A DNA stretch of 64,000 nt from Gymnodinialimonas sp. 57CJ19. GTDB lineage: Bacteria; Pseudomonadota; Alphaproteobacteria; Rhodobacterales; Rhodobacteraceae. The position numbers were made by a program, and so were the translations under genes. Below are positions 56,204 to 64,000 of the stretch, piece by piece (position 1 is the first letter of the stretch; each line of letters starts with the position of its first letter). The notes under the pieces are model-generated. The model saw only the letters and a program-made list of their open reading frames with translations, was not told where the DNA came from and did no database searches. The DNA is taken from NCBI RefSeq assembly GCF_038396845.1, contig NZ_CP151587.1, positions 594,001 through 658,000 of the forward strand. The letters are read 5' to 3'.

Positions 56204-56530
56204 TTAAGCAGCGCTGGCCAACTCGGGCACTTGCGGCGCAACCTCGGCCAATGCGGCAGCGAAGGTGTCGCGAATTGCGGCCAGATCGGGGGTGTCGCCG
56301 CCGTTGCAAGCAGCCTCAGCCACCGCGCAGGCTTTCACCAGGCTCACAAAGCCAAGGTTCGCCGCAGATCCTCGCAGAAAGTGGAAATCGGCCGCTTTGG
56401 CGGTGTCGGACGCAAGGCTGCCCAGGGTTTCCTGAAGCTCTGCCACGAACAGCAGGGCCACATCGGCGAAATCTTCTTCCCCGATGTCTTCTCGCAGCTC
56501 ATTCAGGCGGGTCCAATCCACGTGGGTCAT
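56204..56530 (-). CDS. Histidine-phosphotransfer (Hpt) domain protein
   Basis: 108 aa single-domain protein. The phospho-acceptor histidine is in AADFHFLRGSAANLGFVSLV, the typical Hpt core. I chose ATG 56530 with AGGAG seven bases before; a GTG six bases upstream is too near the RBS. It is divergently paired, across 150 bp, with a receiver-phosphatase gene that has the Asp able to take its phosphate, a likely phosphorelay pair. The cognate kinase is elsewhere. Confidence 0.85.
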   Translation of the reverse strand: MTHVDWTRLNELREDIGEEDFADVALLFVAELQETLGSLASDTAKAADFHFLRGSAANLGFVSLVKACAVAEAACNGGDTPDLAAIRDTFAAALAEVAPQVPELASAA

Positions 56531-56680
56531 CGTCACACTCCTAACCGTCGAAGCGGCCTCTATAGGCGCAGTTCATTAACAAATGATGGGCTGGAGGGGG
56601 CGGACGTCTCGAATTGTATGATTCACCAGACGTTAAAGAAAATCTTCGAAGCTGCCAGTGAATCAGGTCGAGGGCGAGCA

Positions 56681-57970
56681 ATGGGCGCAGTGATTTCCAA
56701 CCCCCAAAGGGGCATTCCTGCGCAGCCAGTAACCGCGGGTGTCAGCGCAACGCCGTTGACCGTGTTGGTGCTGGATGACAGCCCGGCACAGCGCAATATG
56801 GTCAGCGCCCTCCTTCGCAAATGGGGCCACGTCGCCATTGAAACGGGTGACCCGGTGGAAGCTTTGACCATGGCGCGGGACCCGGATGTGTCATTGATCC
56901 TATGTGACTGGATGATGCCCGAAATGACCGGGCCGGAGTTTTGCCGATGCCTCCGGGCGGAGGTGACGGAAACCTACCCTTATGTCCTGTTGCTGACTTC
57001 CAACCAGGAACGCAGCGCCGTGGCGGAAGGCTTGGCGGCGGGGGCGGATGATTTCCTCAACAAACCCGTCCGGCCGCCCGAACTTCAGGCACGGATGAAC
57101 GCGGGTGCACGGATCGTGGACATGCAGCGCGAATTGCGCAGCAAGAACGGCCTGCTGGAGCGTACGTTGGACGAATTGCAGCTTCTGTACGGGGCCATTG
57201 ATCGTGATCTGGATGAAGCGCGGCGGCTTCAGATGGGCTCGTTGCAAGACACCCATTGCGCGTTCAACGGGGCAGATGTGGCGCTTTTGCTGGAGGCGAG
57301 CGGTCATGTCGGCGGTGATATGGTGGGCCACTTCACGGTTAGCGATGATATCGTCGCGCTGTACAGCATTGACGTATCCGGCCACGGCGTCGCCTCGGCC
57401 ATGTTAGCGGCCCGTGTTGCCGGGATGCTGTCCGATGCCTCTCCCGACCAGAACATCGCCATGACGCGTGGCGCGGAAGGCACATTCACCGCTCTTTCCC
57501 CCGAAATTGCCGCCAGCCGCATGAATGACCTGCTCCTGAAAGAGGTGCAGACGGACCGCTACTTCACCATCTGCATCGCCATTGCCGATCTGACCACGGG
57601 CGGCGTGCGCATGGTTCAGGCGGGGCACCCCAACCCGATGGTGTTGCGTGCAAATGGAAAGGTGGACATGGTCGGCGATGGCGGGCCGCCCGTCGGCCTG
57701 CTGCCGGATATGCCCTTCACCGCATTTGACGTGCAGATGAACCCCGGCGACCGGCTTCTACTGTATTCAGATGGCCTGACCGAATGTCCCGATTCCAGTG
57801 CGACCATGTTGGACGATGAGGGGCTGATTTCCTTGATGATGCGGCACAAGCGCCACGGCGGTCTATCGTTTCTGGACGCGCTGCACGACGGGCTTGTCAC
57901 CTTTGCGGGCACTGACGAGTTCCCCGATGACCTGTCAGCACTGCTGTTCACCTTCTCTGGTCGCAGTTAA
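56681..57970 (+). CDS. Response regulator with PP2C (RsbU/SpoIIE-type) phosphatase
   Basis: 429 aa. Receiver domain (residues about 25-145) starting LTVLVLDDSPAQRNMV with the phospho-Asp in LILCDWMMPEMTG and the Lys in FLNKPVRPPEL; a coiled linker (RIVDMQRELRSKNGLLERTLDELQLL); then a PP2C domain with VGGDMVGHF, IDVSGHGVASAMLA, AGHPNPM and LLLYSDGLTE. Such proteins dephosphorylate anti-anti-sigma factors in partner-switching pathways. The Hpt protein opposite could phosphorylate it. Its stop shares TTAA with the converging Nudix gene. An upstream ATG 56618 is possible. Confidence 0.9.
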   Translation: MGAVISNPQRGIPAQPVTAGVSATPLTVLVLDDSPAQRNMVSALLRKWGHVAIETGDPVEALTMARDPDVSLILCDWMMPEMTGPEFCRCLRAEVTETYPYVLLLTSNQERSAVAEGLAAGADDFLNKPVRPPELQARMNAGARIVDMQRELRSKNGLLERTLDELQLLYGAIDRDLDEARRLQMGSLQDTHCAFNGADVALLLEASGHVGGDMVGHFTVSDDIVALYSIDVSGHGVASAMLAARVAGMLSDASPDQNIAMTRGAEGTFTALSPEIAASRMNDLLLKEVQTDRYFTICIAIADLTTGGVRMVQAGHPNPMVLRANGKVDMVGDGGPPVGLLPDMPFTAFDVQMNPGDRLLLYSDGLTECPDSSATMLDDEGLISLMMRHKRHGGLSFLDALHDGLVTFAGTDEFPDDLSALLFTFSGRS

Positions 57971-58410
57971 GCGCCCGCCAGATATTGCGACAGAAAATAA
58001 CGGTCCCCCGATACGGCCAGTTTCTCTAACGCGACATCCCAGGGCAGGAACACCGCCGTATGATGCGGCTCGGTCGGGGCAGACCACCGCCTGCCCAACT
58101 GGGCCACATAGATGTGGCATTGCTTGTGGGCGTAGCGGTCATAATCGGGCATGAAGGTATAGCGATGGAACATCCCCAATCGCCGGGGAGAATGGATGCG
58201 GTAGCCGGTTTCTTCCATCACCTCTCGGTGCAGCGCGGCAAGGGGTTGCTCGCCGGGATCAATACCGCCACCGGGCAGTTGCAACTCGGGCGTCGGCGCA
58301 TCCTGAAAGCTGGCCAAAAGACCATCTCCGGCGTCGATAATCGCATAGATGCCAGGGCGCGGGCGGTAGGTTTGGGCCGGGTCAGGCCAGTGTCCAAAAC
58401 GTCTGTTCAT
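57967..58410 (-). CDS. Nudix hydrolase
   Basis: 147 aa. The Nudix box GGGIDPGEQPLAALHREVMEETGY is intact (G-x5-E-x7-R-E-x2-E-E-x-G). Proteins of this sort cleave nucleoside diphosphate-linked compounds; RppH/MutT identity cannot be set. Its stop overlaps that of the phosphatase gene (TTAA). Start ATG 58410. Confidence 0.9.
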   Translation of the reverse strand: MNRRFGHWPDPAQTYRPRPGIYAIIDAGDGLLASFQDAPTPELQLPGGGIDPGEQPLAALHREVMEETGYRIHSPRRLGMFHRYTFMPDYDRYAHKQCHIYVAQLGRRWSAPTEPHHTAVFLPWDVALEKLAVSGDRYFLSQYLAGA

Positions 58411-58490
58411 GGCCCACTTTGTGCCACGGCCCCGGGGAGGCGGAAAGCCAATCCTCTCGCCAAGGGCGCGATGCTCCGCTAAACGGCCCT

Positions 58491-59456
58491 ATGACCCAGA
58501 ACCAAGCACAATCCCTGCGCGACACAGGCGCCCGCGTCCTACGGACCGAGGCGCGCGCGGTCGCGACCCTTGCCGATGACTTGCCCGTGGATTTCGCCCC
58601 CGCCGCCGAGGCGATATTGGCCACAACGGGCCGCGTAATCCTGTGCGGCATCGGCAAGTCTGGCCACATCAGCCGCAAGATCAGCGCCACCTTCGCCTCT
58701 ACCGGGACACCGTCAGCCTTTGTTCATGCCGCCGAGGCCAGCCACGGCGATCTGGGCATGGTGATGCCGGGCGATCTGGTGATCTTGATCTCCAACTCCG
58801 GCGAAACGTCGGAGTTGAGCGACATCATCGCCCACGTCGCCCGCTTCTCGATCCCGATGATCGGCATCTCCAAGAAACCCGACAGCACGTTGATGCGCGC
58901 CGCCGATTTCCGCCTGACCCTTCCGGCGGCCGAAGAAGCCTGCTCGCTCGGGATGGCGCCCACGACCTCGACCACCTTGGCACTGGCCTTGGGCGATGCC
59001 CTGGCCGTCGCGGTGATGGAACGACGCGAATTCCAGCCCGAACAGTTCCGCACCTTCCACCCCGGCGGCAAGCTGGGGGCGCAACTTTCCACCGCCGCGC
59101 AACTGATGCACGGCCCCGAGGCCCTGCCCCTTGTGGATGCAAACACGCCCATGGCTGAAACTCTTGTGGTGATGAGCGAGAAGAGCTTTGGCATCGCCGG
59201 TGTGGTTACCCATGGCCGCCTTGTGGGTGTCATTTCCGATGGCGACTTGCGCCGAAACATCGCCCACCTGACCGAGCGGACAGCCGGCGAAGTGGCCACC
59301 AAGCAGCCCCGCACGATCACGCCGGACCTATTGGCGGCCGAGGCGATGGGCATGATGGCCACCAACAAGATCACCGCGCTTTTCGTGCTGGACGGGGACG
59401 GGCGCCCGATTGGGATCATCCATCTGCACGACTTGCTTCGTGCGGGACTGGCATAG
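58491..59456 (+). CDS. kdsD: D-arabinose 5-phosphate isomerase (KpsF/GutQ/KdsD)
   Basis: 321 aa. An N-terminal SIS domain (VILCGIGKSGHISRKISATFASTGTPSAFVHAAEASHGDLGMV, LISNSGETSELSDI) is followed by two CBS domains (about residues 200-320; DGDLRRNI, FVLDGDGRPIGIIHLHDLL). It forms arabinose 5-phosphate for Kdo synthesis and so LPS. Followed by a strong terminator. ATG 58491 chosen; longer frame without support. Confidence 0.93.
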   Translation: MTQNQAQSLRDTGARVLRTEARAVATLADDLPVDFAPAAEAILATTGRVILCGIGKSGHISRKISATFASTGTPSAFVHAAEASHGDLGMVMPGDLVILISNSGETSELSDIIAHVARFSIPMIGISKKPDSTLMRAADFRLTLPAAEEACSLGMAPTTSTTLALALGDALAVAVMERREFQPEQFRTFHPGGKLGAQLSTAAQLMHGPEALPLVDANTPMAETLVVMSEKSFGIAGVVTHGRLVGVISDGDLRRNIAHLTERTAGEVATKQPRTITPDLLAAEAMGMMATNKITALFVLDGDGRPIGIIHLHDLLRAGLA

Positions 59457-59469
59457 ACCGAGGATGCGA

Positions 59470-59501
59470 AAAGCCCCCGCAGCGATGGCTACGGGGGCTT
59501 T
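59470..59501 (+). terminator. Rho-independent terminator after kdsD
   Basis: Perfect 10-bp stem AAAGCCCCCG / CGGGGGCTTT with a 12-nt loop, 13 bp after the stop. The symmetric A/T ends mean it could also end the converging gene at 59524. Confidence 0.85.
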
Positions 59502-59523
59502 CGATTACTAAGGGCTGAGCCGA

Positions 59524-59826
59524 TTAGTTGTTGTCGTCGTCGGCTTCTTCAAGGTCTTCAAAGATCTCTTCACCGAATTCGGGCTCACCCGAGACACCGG
59601 TGGTGCAGCCGATCTCTTCGCTTTCAGAGTCGGCGCTTTCGTTGACCACCTCAGCCACCGGATCCATGCAATCGACCTCGCCCGACAGGGGCGTGGAGTC
59701 AGCTTGCTCAATTGGCATATCTTCGCTGGCGTTGAAGATTTCGTCCGCAACTTCGGTCGTGGTTTGGGCGAAAGCGGGGGCGGCCAGCATGACGGTAGCG
59801 GCGGCGATTGTTGTAAAGCGTTTCAT
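59524..59826 (-). CDS. Small acidic secreted protein, DDDN-tailed family (copy 2)
   Basis: 100 aa from ATG 59826 (RBS AAGGAAA). Signal peptide (residues 1-20, AFA|Q), then an acidic chain (very rich in Glu/Asp/Ser) with two cysteines (EVDCMDP, EIGCTTG) and two related segments (EIFNASEDM and VVNESADSESEE). The end GEPEFGEEIFEDLEEADDDNN matches the tail of the 27831 protein. Unknown function; periplasmic or secreted. Converges on kdsD. Confidence 0.75.
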   Translation of the reverse strand: MKRFTTIAAATVMLAAPAFAQTTTEVADEIFNASEDMPIEQADSTPLSGEVDCMDPVAEVVNESADSESEEIGCTTGVSGEPEFGEEIFEDLEEADDDNN

Positions 59827-60020
59827 GTTGTTTCCTTTCGGTTGCATTGGTTAAACAACGGGACGCCGAAGGAAATGGTTGCAAAAAAAGTGTAATAAAT
59901 TCAAATCTGTCGCCGGTCAGAGCGCAGATTTTTCTTAATTTAATTGGGTCTTACGCCCGAATCCGGGTGGCCAAATTTTTCCTCCGACGCCTTGGAAACG
60001 ACCGCACCGGACGGCGAATT
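59827..60020. other. Gap between the secreted protein gene and ugd
   Basis: AT-rich from about 59880 to 59950 (AAAAAAAGTGTAATAAATTC, TTTTTCTTAATTTAATTG), probably the promoter of the minus-strand secreted protein gene. A TTCCTTTCGG/CCGAAGGAAA partial inverted repeat flanks its ribosome binding site (59824-59873). No gene is seen. Confidence 0.4.
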
Positions 60021-61325
60021 TTACCGCCCGACGCCCTCGTAGGCCTCGAACCCGGCGCGTTTGGCATCGCGCGGGCTGTAGACATTGCGCAGGTCGGCCA
60101 TGCGGGGCGTCGCCATCTTCTTGGCGACACGGCTCAAATCCAGAGCCCGGAACTCGTTCCACTCGGTCAGAACCACCACCAAATCGGCGTTCTGCACGGA
60201 TTTGTACGGATCATCGACCCAGTTCACGCCGGGCAGTAGCGCCTCTCCCTCGCGGAAGCCTTGCGGATCAACGACACGCACTTTCGCCCCGCCGCCGACC
60301 AAAGCAGGCACAATGGTCAGCGAGGGGGCATCCCGCATATCATCGGTGTTGGGCTTGAAGGTGACGCCAAGGACCGAGATCACTTTGCCATTGAATGAGC
60401 CGTCGCAAAGGTCGCGCAGCTTCTCGATCATCCGGGCCTTCACGCCGTCGTTCACGCGAATGACCGTCTCTACGATGCTTTGCGGCACGGCGTGATCCTG
60501 GCCGATCCGGGCCAGCGCGCTGGTGTCTTTCGGGAAGCAAGAGCCGCCATAGCCGGGGCCCGCGTGCAGGAACTTGTTGCCGATACGCCCGTCCATGCCG
60601 ATCCCCTTGGAGACCTCTTTCACATCCGCGCCGACCTTTTCGCACAGCGCCGCGATCTCGTTGATGAAGGTGATCTTCGTCGCCAGAAAGGCGTTGGCGG
60701 CGTATTTGATCATCTCCGCGGATTCGAGGTCCGTCGTCACGACGGGGAAATCACGCAGGAAAAGCGGGCGGTAGATTTCGTCCATCACTTCGGACGCGCG
60801 GGGCGTCTGAACACCCACAACGACGCGGTCAGGGCGCATGAAGTCGTCAATCGCCGCCCCTTCGCGCAGGAATTCGGGGTTGGAGGCGACGTCGAATTCC
60901 AGATCAGGGCGCGCCTTGTGGACGACCTGTTTCACCTTGCGGTTGGTGCCCACGGGAACGGTGGATTTGGTGACGATCACGCCATAGCCCGTCATCGCGA
61001 GGGCGACTTCCTCGGCGGCTGCCATCACATAGGTCAGGTCCGCATGGCCATCGCCCCGGCGCGTCGGCGTACCGACGGCAATGAACACCGCATCGGCTCC
61101 ATCCACGGCGCTGGCCAGATCGGTGGTGAAAGACAGGCGCCCTGCCTCCACGTTCTTGGCCATCAACGCATCAAGGCCCGGCTCATAGATCGGAACCTGC
61201 CCCGCGTTCAGCATCTCGATCTTCGAAGGGTCCTTGTCGACGCAGATCACGTCGTGCCCGAAGTCCGAGAAACAAACACCAGAGACAAGACCAACATAGC
61301 CCGTGCCAATCATCGTAATACGCAT
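60021..61325 (-). CDS. ugd: UDP-glucose 6-dehydrogenase
   Basis: 434 aa NAD-dependent enzyme making UDP-glucuronate. Motifs: Rossmann MRITMIGTGYVGLVSGVCFSDFG, VAVGTPTRRGDGHADL, the catalytic Cys in GPGYGGSCFPKDTSALARIG, and NPEFLREGAA. I chose ATG 61325. Its product is the substrate of the epimerase gene 51 bp upstream; the two and galE form one minus-strand unit for uronic-acid and hexose precursors. Confidence 0.96.
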   Translation of the reverse strand: MRITMIGTGYVGLVSGVCFSDFGHDVICVDKDPSKIEMLNAGQVPIYEPGLDALMAKNVEAGRLSFTTDLASAVDGADAVFIAVGTPTRRGDGHADLTYVMAAAEEVALAMTGYGVIVTKSTVPVGTNRKVKQVVHKARPDLEFDVASNPEFLREGAAIDDFMRPDRVVVGVQTPRASEVMDEIYRPLFLRDFPVVTTDLESAEMIKYAANAFLATKITFINEIAALCEKVGADVKEVSKGIGMDGRIGNKFLHAGPGYGGSCFPKDTSALARIGQDHAVPQSIVETVIRVNDGVKARMIEKLRDLCDGSFNGKVISVLGVTFKPNTDDMRDAPSLTIVPALVGGGAKVRVVDPQGFREGEALLPGVNWVDDPYKSVQNADLVVVLTEWNEFRALDLSRVAKKMATPRMADLRNVYSPRDAKRAGFEAYEGVGR

Positions 61326-61376
61326 GGAGAAATCCCTTCCTTGCCCTACCGCGCTTCGCACCGCGTAGAGGCGGGT

Positions 61377-62371
<995 letters not shown>

Positions 62372-62375
<4 letters not shown>

Positions 62376-63397
62376 TGCTCGGGCTCCTCCGATGAATGCG
62401 GCCCGACGATCCAACCCCAGCTAGAGGCGCACATATCGTCCAAGGCCTTTACCGTGCGGAAGCCCAGAATTTCCTCGGCCTTGTCGGCCTTCGCCACGTA
62501 GATCGGAACATCCCCGGCACGCCGTTCCACAATGCGGTGGGCGATATCGCGGTTGGAGGCCCGCTTGTACGCGGCCACAACTTCCATCACGGAATTACCG
62601 ACGCCGGTGCCAAGGTTCACCAAGTGGCTTTGGTCATCCCCCAACAGCGCCCCAAGCGACAGGACATGGCCGCGGGCAAGGTCTTCTACGTGGATATAGT
62701 CGCGCACCCCAGTGCCGTCAGGGGTGTCATAATCGTCGCCGAAGACCTGCAACTCATCCAGCTCTCCGGCGGCAACCTTGGCGATATATGGCATCAGGTT
62801 GTTGGGAATGTCGCGTGGGTCTTCCCCGATCAGGTGGCTCTCGTGGGCGCCGGCGGGATTGAAGTAGCGCAAGATGCCGATGTTCCACCGGTCATCGGCG
62901 GCCGCCAGTTGGTTGAGGATCTGCTCGCCGGAAATCTTGGTCTGGCCATAGGGGTTCATCGCCCGGAACTCGGCGGTTTCTGGCGTCGGCGTCTCATCTG
63001 GCACGCCGTAGACCGTGGCCGAAGAGGAAAACACGATCTTCCGACACCCTGCCGCATCCATGACCCGCAGCAGGTTGATCAGCCCGCTGATGTTCACATC
63101 AAAGTAGTCGAGCGGGCGTTCAACCGACTCTGACACCGCTTTCAGAGCCGCAAAATGCACGACTGCGTCGAACTGATGTTCCGAAAACAGGCTGCCAAGG
63201 GTGGTGGCATCGCGCACGTCGGCTTCAGCCAGGCTCACGGGTTTGCCGGTCAGTTTTTCCAGCCGGTCCACGACTGAACGGCTGGCGTTCTGGAAATTGT
63301 CCAGGATGGTGACGTCATATCCAGCCTCGATCAAAGCCACATAGGTATGTGACCCGATATACCCGGCCCCGCCTGTCAAAAGAATATGCTCTGCCAT
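62372..63397 (-). CDS. galE: UDP-glucose 4-epimerase
   Basis: 341 aa. N-terminal LLTGGAGYIGSHTYVALIEAGYDVTILDN, VHFAALKAVSESVERPLDYFDVNISG, catalytic Tyr/Lys in NPYGQTKISGEQIL, LRYFNPAGAHESHLIGEDP and GTGVRDYIHVEDLARGHV. It interconverts UDP-glucose and UDP-galactose. First gene of the minus-strand ATGA-linked unit; divergent from the Wza-type gene. The short C-terminal tail ends GPHSSEEPEQ. Confidence 0.96.
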
Positions 63398-63615
63398 CCG
63401 CGGTGTGCCTTGCTCGACTTGCCGTCTTCCGTTGGTCCCCCGATTGCCACGGAACGGCCCCTGACGTCAAAGCCCATGTTCAGAAAGCTTGCCTTGGGTA
63501 AATATGCACCGCCCCTTGGTGAAAGAGCGTCAGGCGCGTTGACGCAACGCAAGCACCCTGTAAACCTCTCGCGGAAATGGATTTGTCACCTGATCTGGGG
63601 GGATCTTTGGCACAA
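63398..63615. promoter_or_regulatory. Divergent promoter region between galE and the export gene
   Basis: 218 bp without a supported gene. An inverted repeat GCGTCA-GGCGCGT-TGACGC (63527-63545) is visible and might be an operator. GGGGGGATC at 63598 provides a ribosome binding site for the plus-strand gene. Confidence 0.4.
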
Positions 63616-64000
63616 ATGGCCCGTTTGCCGCTTCGAAATGCCGTGGTGCTTGCCGCGATGATGCTTGCCTTGGCGGCTTGCGATGCCCTGCCCCGCAGCG
63701 CTCCGGTGGAACGTGAAGTGGTTGAAGTGGCCAGTGGCGAGATCGCAGATTTCTCGGTCTACCCCGTGACCCGCGCCTTTCTTCCCACGGTTGCCCAATG
63801 GCCCGCCACCGGCGCGCGTCACCTGAACTGGATACCCACCTCGGGCGGTGCGCGGACGCAAGTGATCGCCACGGGCGACAGGTTGGAGCTGACCGTATGG
63901 GACAGCGCCAATGACAGCCTCCTGACGGAAAACAACGCCTCTACCGTGATTGATGCCCTGACGGTGGCCCCCGACGGCACCATTTTCGTGCCCTATGTGG
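63616..64000 (+). CDS. Polysaccharide export lipoprotein, Wza/KpsD type (N-terminal part)
   Basis: The frame from ATG 63616 runs to the window end (128 residues seen). A signal peptide with lipobox MLALAAC (Cys 22) is followed by a region of VAQWPATGARHLNWIPT, then the start of the polysaccharide-export domain: VIATGDRLELTVWDSANDSLL and VAPDGTIFVPYV. Outer-membrane export channels of this type carry capsule or exopolysaccharide. Truncated at the window edge. Context with ugd, the epimerase and galE supports a surface-polymer locus. Confidence 0.87.
   Translation, partial: MARLPLRNAVVLAAMMLALAACDALPRSAPVEREVVEVASGEIADFSVYPVTRAFLPTVAQWPATGARHLNWIPTSGGARTQVIATGDRLELTVWDSANDSLLTENNASTVIDALTVAPDGTIFVPYV

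Overview
The window comes from a high-GC alphaproteobacterium, most likely a marine Rhodobacteraceae (Roseobacter-group) strain. Supporting signs are the dnaN-recF-gyrB origin-side gene order, the rimP-nusA-ylxR-infB order, CsgH (a curli chaperone typical of alphaproteobacteria), Rhodobacteraceae-style UPF0314/DUF2585 and DUF421 proteins, and a dispersed intergenic repeat of the form GTATTTGCCAAGATGAAGG. I did not assign a genus. About 72 protein genes are supported, including one nonsense-interrupted gene and one degraded gene. I see no rRNA, tRNA, CRISPR array, transposase or prophage.

Layout. 1-4763: end of dnaN, recF, a LysE-type exporter, gyrB. 4764-7187: a 0.8 kb regulatory gap, then a compact curlin locus (csgA-like, csgH, csgB-like) closed by a terminator. 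7226-16689: transporter, tRNA hydroxylase trhO, pncA, an NsrR-type regulator with a large inverted-repeat operator facing a 51-aa membrane protein and a truncated haemoglobin, an arginine:glycine amidinotransferase, DUF2585, DUF421, MscS, an RlmL-type methyltransferase and a flavodoxin-family reductase. 16751-20482: pncB, a low-GC AIPR-family phage-defence gene, arfB, and a minus-strand leader/small-RNA-like segment carrying a 15-nt perfect complement to the 16S rRNA tail. 20483-27448: queuosine-precursor transporter, an ATGA-coupled sseA-GNAT-aminotransferase operon, smpB, dapA, slt. 27831-33877: a small secreted protein, then the infB-ylxR-nusA-rimP operon on the minus strand, separated by a pair of identical facing terminators.

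33973-41124: two tandem I78-type secreted proteins (one broken by an in-frame TGA), secreted proteins, a NYN/LabA protein, GNAT, TetR with a palindromic operator, AEC transporter, fghA, HAD hydrolase, ornithine cyclodeaminase. 41231-48727: MFS transporter, zapE, a CAT-like acetyltransferase, folC ending in a 13-bp tandem repeat, accD, a CPBP protease and a lipoprotein. 48851-59456: ilvD, three uncharacterised Rhodobacteraceae-type genes, argG, a membrane protein, ilvA, a divergent Hpt / receiver-PP2C phosphatase pair, Nudix hydrolase, KdsD. 59524-64000: a second small acidic secreted protein paralogous to the one at 27831, then surface-polysaccharide genes (ugd, UDP-glucuronate epimerase, galE, and divergently a Wza-type export lipoprotein cut by the window end).

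How parts work together: ugd, the UDP-glucuronate epimerase and galE make UDP-uronic acids and UDP-galactose, presumably for the polymer exported by the Wza-type protein. The curlin genes make a second extracellular matrix component. The NsrR-type regulator, the small membrane protein and the trHb look like a nitric-oxide response unit. The RimP-NusA-YlxR-IF2 genes serve transcription and translation, with ArfB and SmpB providing ribosome rescue. The least explained items are the structured dispersed repeat, the anti-16S leader at 20356-20426, the solitary AIPR gene, the I78 gene with a TGA, and the paralogous DDDN-tailed secreted proteins.
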